From Pseudoselenomonas ruminis (GTDB lineage: Bacteria > Bacillota > Negativicutes > Selenomonadales > Selenomonadaceae), in contig NZ_VTOY01000001.1 in assembly GCF_008271295.1 (NCBI RefSeq), forward strand, positions 248,001 through 312,000: 64,000 nucleotides of DNA. The letters are read 5' to 3'. A program made the translations under genes and the position numbers. The stretch's first letter is position 1, and each line of letters starts with the position of its first letter. The notes beneath the pieces are model-generated. The model was not told where the DNA came from and ran no database searches. It was given only the letters and a program-made list of their open reading frames with translations. Of this stretch, positions 1 through 8,226 are shown in pieces.

Positions 1-2
1 TG

Positions 3-1907
3 AGAGACTATGAAGACTTTAAGACCAGGGATCGTTTGAATTTGTTAGCATGTTTAATTGCAGAAGGTCGATTAGATTTTGAAATCGTTGAGCCTATGCT
101 AACCAATGGAAGTGGTATGTATCATGAAAAAGTGGGAATTATCACTGATGCAGAAGGAAATATAGTAGCATTTTCTGGTTCTATGAATGAGAGTAGTAAT
201 GCGGTCGAAAATAACTATGAATCATTTGATGTGTTTTGTTCGTGGAAAAACGCTGATGAAGAACGAGTTATGAGTAAAGTCGAAGCGTTTAATCGTCTGT
301 GGGAAGATCAAGAAGAAAATGTAAAAGTCTTTAAATTTCCAGAAGTAAAAGATTTGTTTATAAAGAAGTATCAAACGGATTGTTACTGTCTTCAAAAAGA
401 AAGAGATTGTGACTTTGATGAGGTGGCCGAACCTAAGGTGGATTATGATAGAGTGGCCACAGATGACAATATCGCGTTTGTAAGGCCGGAATGGCTTCAT
501 TTATATGATTATCAATTAGAGGCTATTGACAAGTGGCAGAACAATAACTATTGTGGAATTTTTGATATGGCAACAGGGACTGGGAAAACATACACTGGTT
601 TAGCAGCTGTTGCGCGTTTATGTGAGAATGTGGAGAAGCTTGCTATAATTATTGTTTGTCCCTATCAACATCTAGTGGAACAATGGGCAGGTGATGTGCG
701 AAAATTCGGAGTAAATCCTATAGTGGGGTACAGTGGCTCTAAAAATAAAGATTATAAGAGAAGACTGGCATCCGACTTATTTGATTTTAGGATGGGAATA
801 AAAAAACGCTTGTGTTTCCTTTGCACAAATAAAACTTTCTCTTCAAGAGCTATTCAAGAGGTTTTAGGAAAAACTAGAGGGGAACATGTGCTGTTGGTGG
901 TTGATGAGGCGCATAATATTGGGGCAGAACATTTGCGAAAGACATTGTCTGTAAATTATGAATATAGATTAGCATTATCGGCTACATTGGAACGATATCA
1001 AGATGATGACGGGACAATGGCAATTAAAAGATTTTTTGGAGAGAAATGTATAGAGTATAATCTGGGACGAGCGATCCAGGAGGAAAAATTAACACCTTAT
1101 TATTATTATCCTATAGTGACATCGTTATCGAAAGAGGAATACAAGATATACCAAGAATTAACCAAGAAAATGATGTCCTGTTTGATAAAGATAAACGGCA
1201 AATTAACTTTAAATGAACTTGGGAAAAGACTAGCAATAAAACGTGCTAGAGTGGTATCGGGGGCGGTTGATAAAATTAGTAAACTAAGAGATTTAATAGA
1301 AGGTGGATATAAAGATAAAAACAATATGTTGGTTTATTGTGGTGCGACTCGTTTAGTCGAACAGGATGGAGATATATCGATTCATGATGACATCAGACAA
1401 ATAGACTATATTTCTCGCATGTTGAATATTGATTATGATATGCGTACTGCACAATTTACCTCAAAAGAGAATGCAGAAGAGAGAGAATTGAGATTGCGTG
1501 CTTTTGCTGAAGGAGAGATTCAAGCTCTAGTAGCTATAAAGTGTCTTGATGAAGGGGTTAATGTTCCACAAATACAAACAGCATTCATTTTAGCAAGTAC
1601 TATGAATCCTAAGGAATATATTCAACGACGTGGGCGTGTACTACGATTATATCCAGGAAAAAAGTTTGCTGTGATTTATGATTTTATTACTCTGCCACAT
1701 GCGGTTGAAGACGTTCCGTATTTAGATGCCGACGTGCGTGCTGGTGATATATCATTAGTTAAGAGAGAATTGTGTCGATTGCTGGAATTTGAACGGTTAG
1801 CTAAAAATAAACATGAAGCGGATGAAATATACAGTGAACTCATTGATGCTTATGAACTATATGATTTTGATGTGGGTAATGAAAGTGTTTGGGAGGAGCT
1901 AGTATGA
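3..1907 (+). CDS. PLD-domain DEAD/DEAH helicase, Dnd-type restriction factor (5' truncated)
   Basis: The reading frame is open to the left window edge, so the N-terminus lies outside; residues are counted from position 3. A phospholipase D-like segment is seen first (H41-x-K43, then GSMN at 59-62, the HKD pattern). A superfamily 2 helicase follows, with Walker A at 190-196 (ATGTGKT), DEAH at 301-304 and a C-terminal helicase half with the QRRGR arginine motif. PLD-helicase proteins of this kind are known beside DNA phosphorothioation (dnd) genes as candidate restriction factors, and a DndD-like gene follows here. The stop codon overlaps the next start (ATGA), so the genes are probably co-translated. 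The DNA is AT-rich compared with the genes after 4775. A helicase from another defence system is possible. The helicase identity is sure; the Dnd role is inferred from context. Confidence 0.75.
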   Translation, partial: RDYEDFKTRDRLNLLACLIAEGRLDFEIVEPMLTNGSGMYHEKVGIITDAEGNIVAFSGSMNESSNAVENNYESFDVFCSWKNADEERVMSKVEAFNRLWEDQEENVKVFKFPEVKDLFIKKYQTDCYCLQKERDCDFDEVAEPKVDYDRVATDDNIAFVRPEWLHLYDYQLEAIDKWQNNNYCGIFDMATGTGKTYTGLAAVARLCENVEKLAIIIVCPYQHLVEQWAGDVRKFGVNPIVGYSGSKNKDYKRRLASDLFDFRMGIKKRLCFLCTNKTFSSRAIQEVLGKTRGEHVLLVVDEAHNIGAEHLRKTLSVNYEYRLALSATLERYQDDDGTMAIKRFFGEKCIEYNLGRAIQEEKLTPYYYYPIVTSLSKEEYKIYQELTKKMMSCLIKINGKLTLNELGKRLAIKRARVVSGAVDKISKLRDLIEGGYKDKNNMLVYCGATRLVEQDGDISIHDDIRQIDYISRMLNIDYDMRTAQFTSKENAEERELRLRAFAEGEIQALVAIKCLDEGVNVPQIQTAFILASTMNPKEYIQRRGRVLRLYPGKKFAVIYDFITLPHAVEDVPYLDADVRAGDISLVKRELCRLLEFERLAKNKHEADEIYSELIDAYELYDFDVGNESVWEELV

Positions 1908-2074
1908 AAGAGATTGAGGTAAACGAAAAAATTGTGGATCGTATCATGATGCGAGTTATATATGATGAGACGCGAAATTTGAGAACGGAAAAGTACAGTG
2001 CTTCAGAATTGGTAAAGAAACATATTAAGACAATAAAAGAATATACAAAGGAGCTTGTTACCAATGAAGATTAA
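1904..2074 (+). CDS. 56-aa unknown protein in Dnd-like operon
   Basis: A short ORF overlaps the helicase stop by 4 nt and the next gene by 11 nt. The start at 1904 is chosen because a GGAGGAG site lies just upstream and the ATGA overlap is typical of coupled genes. The product is charged and probably helical, rich in Glu, Lys, Arg and Ile, with no signal peptide, membrane segment or recognisable motif. Its tight position between a helicase and an SMC-like ATPase suggests a small subunit or adaptor of the same complex. That is inference; I do not recognise the family. Confidence 0.6.
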   Translation: MKEIEVNEKIVDRIMMRVIYDETRNLRTEKYSASELVKKHIKTIKEYTKELVTNED

Positions 2075-4082
2075 AAGTATATATTTAAAGAATTTTCGTC
2101 AATTCAAGGGAGAGCATACATTAACGTTCTCTACTGATAGTGAGAAAAATGTCAGTGTGATAATGGGAGAAAATGGTTCAGGGAAAACTACGTTGGAACA
2201 GGCTTTTCGGTGGTGCTTATATGGTACGCATGACTTTAAGGTGGCAGAGCTTATAAATCGTGAGGTTAAAGATTCGATGATATCTGGTGAGGAAGGGAAA
2301 GTTAGAGTCGAATTGATAATTGAGCATAATGGCAAGGTCTATAGGGTAGCACGGTATCAGATATTAGAGAAGAAAAATGGACGTTTGAAATTAATTAATG
2401 ATGGTTTTATAATGCGCGAACAAGATGATTTGGGAGAATGGAGAAGTTTAAGCAAGGATGAGGCGTATGTCCAGATGAAGACGTTGTTGCCAGAATCGTT
2501 GGCAAGATTCTTTTTCTTTGATGGGGAACGGATTGAAGCAATGAGTCGCACATTGTTAGATGAAAAGAAAAGTGAAGAATTCCAAGATGCTGTAAAAGGG
2601 CTTGTGGGTCTGGATGCTGCTTTGAATGCAATAACTCATTTTGGGCCGGAGAGTCTTAAACGTACAGTAATGGGAAAGTTTTTTCAAGATGTTGGGGCTG
2701 GTGGTAATAATAAGATAGAAGAACTTACTGAGCAGATAAACAAGTTTAATAACGATGTAAAAACTCTTCAGGAACAAATACAAGGTGTAAAAGAAGAGGC
2801 AGAACGTTTTCAGCGAGATTTAACAAGGGCTGAAAATAAGAAAAATGAAATGAGGGAGGGGATTGACCGTAGTAATGAAGTTCGGAAATATACATTGAAT
2901 TTGAATCAATATCATAATAATAAAAAGCAACATGCAGAGCGTTACATACATAAGTTTGCTGAAAATGCTCAAGCGTTGTGCTCTAAGTATGTTGTGGAAC
3001 AAGCCTTGACGGTCATAAAAAATGCTGGAGCGTTAGATTCAGGAATACCTGCGCTTCATGCAGATGCAGTTCAGTTTTTGTTAGACCGTGGGATGTGTAT
3101 ATGTGGAGCTGATTTGAATAATGACTATGAAAAAAAGAAACATTTAGAAAAAATGCTGCAAATGCTCCCTCCATATAGTGTGTCTACAATTGCGTCTCAG
3201 CTTGCAGCTGATCTTCAAGAACAGGTAGCTAGGGTTGAAAATGTTGAAATAGAATTAGAAGAATTGTTGAAAGATGAGCGGCGTGATGAAGCACAAATTT
3301 TTGATTTGGAAGACAAGCTGAGTATGATTGATCGGAATATTCCAAGTCAAGACAAAATCGAGAGCCTCAATAATCAGATTAGTCGGTTTAAAAAATTGAA
3401 ATTAGATGCGGGAAATGAGTTTGCAAAACTTAATAGCCAGAAGGGAAAGGTGGATTATCAGTTAAAAACAGCAATAAATAAGCGCAATGAATTGCTGATT
3501 GAAGATCAAAGAAATCGGACAAATTTAGTATACTTGTCTTATGCTCGAGCTGTTTATGATAAGTTGTTAGACTATTATAAAGTAAGAGAAGTGGAAACGA
3601 GAAAGCTGCTTCAAGATGAGATTAATAGGATTTTCGAGGATATTTATGATGGCGGTATTCAAATTAATGTTGCAGATAATTATACTATAACCACAGACGT
3701 TATAGATCCTTCAGGACAATTTGATGGAACAAACCTTGAGCAGAATACTGCACAGAGCTATGCGATTATTTTTGCGTTTATTGCAGGATTGATTGAGTTG
3801 GCGAAGAAGAAATATATTCAGCGTAGTGAAGAATATTCCGATGAGGATATGGATGTTATAGATGGATATCCGTTAGTTATGGATGCGCCGTTATCTTCTT
3901 TTGATAAAAATAGAATTCATAAAATTTGCAACGAGCTGCCTAGAATAGCAGAACAGGTTGTCATTTTTATAAAAGATACGGATGGTGAATTGGCAGAACA
4001 GCATTTAGCAGATAGAATTGGAACGAAATGGACTTTGATAGCTGATAGCAAAGTATGTAGTCATATCGAAAGGAGAGCGTGA
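2064..4082 (+). CDS. dndD: DndD-like SMC/Rad50-type ATPase
   Basis: The 672-aa protein has the layout of DndD: N-terminal MKIKSIYLKNFRQF start, Walker A at 35-42 (GENGSGKT), the FFFFDGERIE motif near 155, two long coiled-coil arms, a central CxC zinc-hook-like turn at C345-I-C347 (one CxC instead of the usual CxxC) and a C-terminal Walker B-like strand with D607 in MDAPLSSFD. In dnd systems DndD is the ATPase that supports sulphur insertion into the DNA backbone. The start at 2064 has an AAGGAG site 9 nt upstream and overlaps the 56-aa gene. No DndC-like sulphurtransferase is inside the window; it may lie upstream. Other SMC-like defence ATPases cannot be excluded. Confidence 0.68.
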   Translation: MKIKSIYLKNFRQFKGEHTLTFSTDSEKNVSVIMGENGSGKTTLEQAFRWCLYGTHDFKVAELINREVKDSMISGEEGKVRVELIIEHNGKVYRVARYQILEKKNGRLKLINDGFIMREQDDLGEWRSLSKDEAYVQMKTLLPESLARFFFFDGERIEAMSRTLLDEKKSEEFQDAVKGLVGLDAALNAITHFGPESLKRTVMGKFFQDVGAGGNNKIEELTEQINKFNNDVKTLQEQIQGVKEEAERFQRDLTRAENKKNEMREGIDRSNEVRKYTLNLNQYHNNKKQHAERYIHKFAENAQALCSKYVVEQALTVIKNAGALDSGIPALHADAVQFLLDRGMCICGADLNNDYEKKKHLEKMLQMLPPYSVSTIASQLAADLQEQVARVENVEIELEELLKDERRDEAQIFDLEDKLSMIDRNIPSQDKIESLNNQISRFKKLKLDAGNEFAKLNSQKGKVDYQLKTAINKRNELLIEDQRNRTNLVYLSYARAVYDKLLDYYKVREVETRKLLQDEINRIFEDIYDGGIQINVADNYTITTDVIDPSGQFDGTNLEQNTAQSYAIIFAFIAGLIELAKKKYIQRSEEYSDEDMDVIDGYPLVMDAPLSSFDKNRIHKICNELPRIAEQVVIFIKDTDGELAEQHLADRIGTKWTLIADSKVCSHIERRA

Positions 4083-4084
4083 TA

Positions 4085-4633
4085 ATGTTTGATAAGCAGA
4101 TGACGTTTTCGGGTAAACATGCAGATTATTTACGACACTTAGCCCCTTCTAAAAAGATGGGGGAAAGCAAAATGCAACGGACGACGATTTTTTCCTCGAA
4201 TATCGAAGTGTTGAAAGTTGCACCAGTCGTGGGATTTTTATTTAATCGTTTAGGGCAAGTAGAACATGATAAGGAGATTACCGATAATACCATTTTTCTT
4301 GAGCAGGTTCTTAAAATTCAGAAGAATCTTATACAGAATTATCGTCTAATAATGTTGTTGCATGATCAAGATAAAGTATCGGTAGATGAACGTATTAACA
4401 GAGCCTTTAGGTATGATCGGCAACCAGAAAAAAGAGTCTACGGGGATAAAGTGTTTAATCAGTATTTATTAGGCGGCATAGAGGTCTTGTACGAAGAACT
4501 TGTCGAAGGGAAAGATAGTTTAGATGAGGATGTCAGAGGTGTAGCAGAATTTCTTTTGACATGTAAGGAGATGTTTGGAAGTAAATTTTCAATGGAGCGT
4601 ATAGATGCGTTGTGTAACGAAACTAAAATTTAA
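4085..4633 (+). CDS. Dnd-associated accessory protein (tentative)
   Basis: The 182-aa product has no signal peptide or membrane helix. It starts with a basic FSGKHADYLRHL segment and has a predicted helical core and a GGIEVLYEEL stretch reminiscent of small accessory proteins found beside dnd genes (DndE or Dnd-associated protein 4 types). The match is by memory of motif style only. The ATG at 4085 is preferred over a GTG at 4079 because AAGGAGAG ends about 9 nt upstream. It follows the ATPase with a near overlap and is the last gene of the operon: a terminator hairpin begins at 4722. If it is a DndE-type protein it would bind DNA near the modification site; this is inference. Confidence 0.45.
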   Translation: MFDKQMTFSGKHADYLRHLAPSKKMGESKMQRTTIFSSNIEVLKVAPVVGFLFNRLGQVEHDKEITDNTIFLEQVLKIQKNLIQNYRLIMLLHDQDKVSVDERINRAFRYDRQPEKRVYGDKVFNQYLLGGIEVLYEELVEGKDSLDEDVRGVAEFLLTCKEMFGSKFSMERIDALCNETKI

Positions 4634-4661
4634 TAAAATTAATGGTTAGGTGGGAGGACGG

Positions 4662-4688
4662 TTGACATGTCAAAAAATGACTTGTCAA
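4662..4688. repeat. TTGAC-NN-GTCAA palindrome pair
   Basis: An exact TTGACATGTCAA at 4662-4673 is followed 15 nt on by the near copy ATGACTTGTCAA at 4677-4688. The pair lies between the defence operon and its terminator. It belongs to the dispersed palindrome family described in the findings. Confidence 0.7.
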
Positions 4689-4721
4689 TTGTCGTGAAGA
4701 TTATTGTGATAGGAAGACTAA

Positions 4722-4759
4722 AAACGGCAGAGCTATCGAACTAGATAGCTCTGCCGTTT
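4722..4759. terminator. Bidirectional terminator between convergent genes
   Basis: The arms AAACGGCAGAGCTATC and GATAGCTCTGCCGTTT form a 16-bp perfect stem with a 6-nt loop. A-rich and T-rich flanks make it work for both the defence operon (+) and the symporter gene (-). Confidence 0.9.
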
Positions 4760-4774
4760 GTTTATAAGCAATGA

Positions 4775-6190
4775 TTATTTATCAACACCCCAGGCATGGA
4801 TGCCGGTTTCGTCGCCGAGGATGGCCGGGTCGAAGACTGGTTCTTCGATGCCGCGGCGTTTCTGGTCGACGTAGTCGTTGAAGGTGATGCTGACGCGTTT
4901 AGCCAGACGGGCAACCGCGTAGAGGTTCGTCAGGCACAGGAAGCCCATGAAGAGGTCGGCAAGGTTCCAGACCAGCGAGAGCTCAGCCACGCTGCCGAAG
5001 AAGACCATAACGACGACGAACAGGCGGAATAGCGTCATAAAGAGTTTGCTCTTGCCCTCGAAGAAGGCAATGTTGATTTCGCCGTAGTAGTAGTTGCCGC
5101 AAATCGAGCTGAAGGCGAACATCATGATCATGAAGGAAACAGCGGCCGGAGCCAGCGAACCGAAGATGCTGGCCAGGGATGCCTGCGCGAGGGCAACACC
5201 CGTGACGTCGCCGCCAATCGTGTACTGACCGGTCAAAAGGACGATGAAAGCCGTAGCCGAGCAGACGAGCCAGGTATCGACATAGACGCCGAAAGCTTGA
5301 ACAAGACCCTGTTTGACCGGATGGGTGACATCAGCCGTAGCGGCAGCATTTGGAACGGAGCCTTCGCCGGCTTCATTCGAGAACAGGCCGCGCTTTACAC
5401 CCGTGAGGATGGCCGAGCCAAGGCCGCCGCCGACAGCAGCCTGCGGCGAGAAGGCATCGTGGATAATCAGTGCGAACATATCCGGTACCATGCCGATGTT
5501 GAGGATGATGATGGCAATGGCCGTCAGGATATAGAGTCCAGCCATAATCGGTACGAGGAATTCTGTGAACTTAGCGATACGCGTGACGCCGCCGAAGATG
5601 ACGAGGGCCGTCAGAATGCAGAGAACTGCTGCCGTGACAACTGGCTCAACACCAAATGCACCTTTGACGGAAAGAGCAATCGTGTTGGCCTGTACCGAGT
5701 TGTAGATAAGGCCGAACGTAACGGCAATCAGAATGGCAAAGAGCTTGGCAACGCCAGGCTGCTTGAGTGCATTCTGGATGTAGTAGGCTGGGCCGCCGTG
5801 GAAGGCGTTATTGCCGCGCGGCAGTTTGTAGATCTGAGCCAGCGTGCTCTCGACAAAGCCGGTAGCACAGCCGATGAAGGCGATGACCCACATCCAGAAG
5901 ACGGCACCCGGGCCGCCGGTAACGATTGCGATAGCCACACCAGCAATGTTGCCGACACCGACGCGGGATGCTGTGCTGACGCAGAAGGCCTGGAACGAGC
6001 TTATGGCCTTGCCCTCGGTCTTTTTGCCGATGCCTTCGGTCAGCAGGCGGATCATCTCGGGCAGCATGCGCAGCTGGACGAATTTTGTCGACAGCGTGAA
6101 CCAGAGACCGCAGCCGACGAGAACCGCAATAAGTACATACGACCAAAGGACGTTGTTGACCTCATTGACAACAGTGTTTAATAAATCCAT
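4775..6190 (-). CDS. Sodium:alanine/glycine symporter (AGCS family)
   Basis: The 471-aa integral membrane protein has the AGCS signatures: an N-terminal hydrophobic segment, GVGNIAGVA near residue 75, GGPAYYIQ, and SNEAGEGSVPNAAA in the middle. Family members carry alanine or glycine inward with Na+ (or H+). Length fits the family (about 450-490 aa). The start at 6190 is chosen because AGAGGT lies just upstream and the longer frame would need a TTG start inside a structured leader. It has its own consensus promoter (6313-6342) and a leader with alternative hairpins. A second AGCS domain, fused to a binding domain, is encoded at 23770. Confidence 0.93.
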   Translation of the reverse strand: MDLLNTVVNEVNNVLWSYVLIAVLVGCGLWFTLSTKFVQLRMLPEMIRLLTEGIGKKTEGKAISSFQAFCVSTASRVGVGNIAGVAIAIVTGGPGAVFWMWVIAFIGCATGFVESTLAQIYKLPRGNNAFHGGPAYYIQNALKQPGVAKLFAILIAVTFGLIYNSVQANTIALSVKGAFGVEPVVTAAVLCILTALVIFGGVTRIAKFTEFLVPIMAGLYILTAIAIIILNIGMVPDMFALIIHDAFSPQAAVGGGLGSAILTGVKRGLFSNEAGEGSVPNAAATADVTHPVKQGLVQAFGVYVDTWLVCSATAFIVLLTGQYTIGGDVTGVALAQASLASIFGSLAPAAVSFMIMMFAFSSICGNYYYGEINIAFFEGKSKLFMTLFRLFVVVMVFFGSVAELSLVWNLADLFMGFLCLTNLYAVARLAKRVSITFNDYVDQKRRGIEEPVFDPAILGDETGIHAWGVDK

Positions 6191-6218
6191 GAACAATACC
6201 TCTTTTCCAATAAAATAA

Positions 6219-6287
6219 GCCTTTTGCAGGCAACGCAAACAAGGAGACAAACTCCCTTGATGATTTGCTGCAAAAGGCGCCGTTGCC
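6219..6287 (-). promoter_or_regulatory. Switch-like leader RNA of the symporter gene
   Basis: Read on the minus strand, the leader has GGCAAC (6287-6282), then GCCTTTTGCAG (6278-6268), an inner CAAGG/CCTTG stem (loop 6254-6245), then GTTGCC (6234-6229) and CTGCAAAAGGC (6229-6219). The 11-bp GCCTTTTGCAG/CTGCAAAAGGC stem is followed by the U-rich run TTATTTTATT and so looks like an intrinsic terminator. The GGCAAC/GTTGCC pairing crosses it, so the two are either mutually exclusive or form a pseudoknot. No known aptamer class was recognised; glycine riboswitch cores are absent. Confidence 0.6.
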
Positions 6288-6312
6288 TTAAATATATAAA
6301 TATAACATAGCT

Positions 6313-6342
6313 ATTATAACCTCAGTGCTTGGTTAATGTCAA
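6313..6342 (-). promoter_or_regulatory. Sigma-70 promoter for AGCS symporter gene
   Basis: On the minus strand, TTGACA (6342-6337) and TATAAT (6318-6313) are separated by 18 nt. Both hexamers are perfect consensus. Transcription would start near 6306 and give a leader of about 115 nt. Confidence 0.85.
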
Positions 6343-6376
6343 GAATCTGTCACTTTGTATACACAGGCAAAGAAAT

Positions 6377-6398
6377 AAGCCCCACCGGAGTGGGGCTT
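6377..6398 (-). terminator. Terminator of the carboxyltransferase gene
   Basis: AAGCCCCAC and GTGGGGCTT arms around a short loop form a strong stem. On the minus strand it is followed by TATTTCTTT. It lies downstream of the gene at 6453-7841 and upstream of the symporter promoter. Confidence 0.85.
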
Positions 6399-6452
6399 AG
6401 ATGACTTAGTGGATTTTCCGAAACATGGAGTTTATTATTTAATAGGAAAGAA

Positions 6453-7841
6453 TCAGAGCTTTTTATAAGCCGTGACCTTCTGATAGTGATTCTGGAAGAA
6501 TTCTTCGGCAACCTGCGGGAACAGAGCATAGGAGAGAACATCTTCCTCCGACGGATTCAGGAAGCCTTTTTCTTTGAGCTCGGCTTCAAACTCAGCAAAG
6601 GTTTTGGCTTTTGCATCTTCCACCGAGCAGTCCTCGATGATGTCCTCCGGAGCGATGCCGAGTGTCTTCGTGAGGAAGTCGCGGTCAATAGCAACCGGTG
6701 TGCGGCCGAATTTGCCGCGGGCGAGGTCTTTGAATTCTTTCGGAACCATCTTGTAACGCTCGCCGCTCATGACGTTGAACGTTGCCATCGTGCCGACAAT
6801 CTGGGAGGACGGCGTGACAAGCGGCGGATAGCCAAGGTCTTTGCGGACGCGCGGCATTTCGTCGAGCAGTTCCTGATATTTATCTTCCATGCCAGCTTCT
6901 TTTAACTGGTTGGCAAGATTCGAGAGCATGCCGCCTGGAATCTGGAAGTCGAGAACGTTCGGGTTGATATCGAAATAACCTTTGAGGTTAAATTCCTCGA
7001 TGATGCGTTTCTTGACCGAGAGGAAATGTTTGGAAATCGGCGTAAGTTTCTGGACGTCGATGCCCGTATCGTATTCCGTGCCTTCGAGTGCGCGGACCAT
7101 CGTCTCGGTGCATGGCTGAGATGTATCCGAGGAGAACGGGGCAAGGGCCGTATCGATGATGTCGACACCAGCCTCAATTGCCTTGAGATAGGTGGCATGG
7201 CCGAAACCGGACGTGCAGTGCGTATGGAGCTCGACCGGGATGTCGAGAGCGGCCTTGAGTTTCTTGACGAGGTCTTCTGCAACATACGGTTTCAAAAGGC
7301 CCGACATGTCTTTGATGCAGACCGAATGGCAGCCCATATCCTGAAGTTCTTTTGCCAGTTCCACGAATTTCTCATTGGTATGAACCGGGCTGATGGTGTA
7401 GACGAGGCAGCCCTGGACTTCTGGTTTTTCCGGGCAGTTGAGTGCGGCATTGATGGCAACTTTGAGGTTGCGGACATCGTTTAAGGCATCGAAGATGCGG
7501 AATACACCGACACCATGCTGGGATGCTTTCTGGACGAATTTTTCCACAACGTCATTGGAGTAGTGATTGTAGCCTAGAAGATTCTGGCCGCGAAGAAGCA
7601 TCTGGATTGGCGTATTGAGGTTGGCTTTCAACGTATCAAGGCGTTCCCAGGGATCCTCCCCAAGGAAACGCAAGCACGTATCAAACGTTGCACCGCCCCA
7701 GGCTTCAAGGGCTTTATACCCAACCGCATCCAGCGCTTCCAGCTGCGGAAGCATATCTTCGATGCGCATTCGTGTTGCACATAAAGACTGATGACCATCG
7801 CGAAGGACTGTCTCCATAATCTGAACCGGATTCTTTGCCAT
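6453..7841 (-). CDS. Oxaloacetate decarboxylase/pyruvate carboxylase carboxyltransferase subunit (no biotin domain)
   Basis: The 462-aa protein has an HMGL-like TIM-barrel carboxyltransferase domain (residues about 5-270) with the metal/substrate motif RDGHQS at 14-19, an IKDMSG catalytic-lysine region and HTHCTSG metal histidines, then a conserved carboxylase (PYC/OADA) domain to about 460. It moves CO2 between oxaloacetate or pyruvate and a biotin carrier. The usual C-terminal biotinyl domain with the EAMKM motif is missing, so a separate carrier protein is required, as in transcarboxylase 5S or split OAD complexes. Start at 7841: GAGGAGAG is upstream. It stands alone with its own promoter (7996-8024) and terminator. 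The symbol is left open because oadA, pycB and the 5S subunit cannot be separated here. Confidence 0.88.
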   Translation of the reverse strand: MAKNPVQIMETVLRDGHQSLCATRMRIEDMLPQLEALDAVGYKALEAWGGATFDTCLRFLGEDPWERLDTLKANLNTPIQMLLRGQNLLGYNHYSNDVVEKFVQKASQHGVGVFRIFDALNDVRNLKVAINAALNCPEKPEVQGCLVYTISPVHTNEKFVELAKELQDMGCHSVCIKDMSGLLKPYVAEDLVKKLKAALDIPVELHTHCTSGFGHATYLKAIEAGVDIIDTALAPFSSDTSQPCTETMVRALEGTEYDTGIDVQKLTPISKHFLSVKKRIIEEFNLKGYFDINPNVLDFQIPGGMLSNLANQLKEAGMEDKYQELLDEMPRVRKDLGYPPLVTPSSQIVGTMATFNVMSGERYKMVPKEFKDLARGKFGRTPVAIDRDFLTKTLGIAPEDIIEDCSVEDAKAKTFAEFEAELKEKGFLNPSEEDVLSYALFPQVAEEFFQNHYQKVTAYKKL

Positions 7842-7995
7842 AATGAAACACTCTCCTCAAAAAAGTTATTAAGTCATAAGCAATGCTTATGGATGATTTT
7901 AGCAAAAACAGTGAAAACTAAGCCGGGAAAACAACCGTAAGGCCGCATAAAAACTATAATTTTCATGAATCAGCCATAATTATCATCTCAAGAAT

Positions 7996-8024
7996 AGTAT
8001 AGGTACTAAAAAGTTCTTTGTCAA
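7996..8024 (-). promoter_or_regulatory. Promoter for carboxyltransferase gene
   Basis: On the minus strand TTGACA (8024-8019) and TATACT (8001-7996) are separated by 17 nt. Confidence 0.75.
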
Positions 8025-8150
8025 TGGAAAACGTGATTATTTTCCCATTCTATAACTAATTTGAATCATAATTTGCGATTGTTGTGATATAGTTATTATT
8101 GATTGTTGGGAGTGGAATAAAAGAAGGTTATCGTTGCCGAGGAAATAGTT

Positions 8151-8179
8151 TTGAAAAATTGTGGCGCGTCCTGTATAAT
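8151..8179 (+). promoter_or_regulatory. Promoter for the gene at 8227
   Basis: TTGAAA (8151-8156) and TATAAT (8174-8179) are separated by 17 nt; the gene starts 48 nt downstream. Confidence 0.75.
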
Positions 8180-8226
8180 CAATAACGTTAGGTTTTAAAA
8201 TATATTATAGATAGGAAGACTGTAGA

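Larger units (their letters stand above)
7842..8226. other. Divergent intergenic region with two promoters
   Basis: This 385-nt stretch holds no gene. It carries the minus-strand promoter of the carboxyltransferase gene and the plus-strand promoter of the gene at 8227. The leader of the carboxyltransferase transcript is about 150 nt and AT-rich; no clear fold or operator was seen in it. Confidence 0.6.

Noticed and set aside
5297-6181. 294-aa open frame on the plus strand
   Set aside because: It is antisense to the AGCS symporter gene; composition is charged and repetitive without family signs.
6219-6287. Glycine riboswitch before the AGCS gene
   Set aside because: The conserved tandem aptamer cores are absent; only alternative hairpins are seen.
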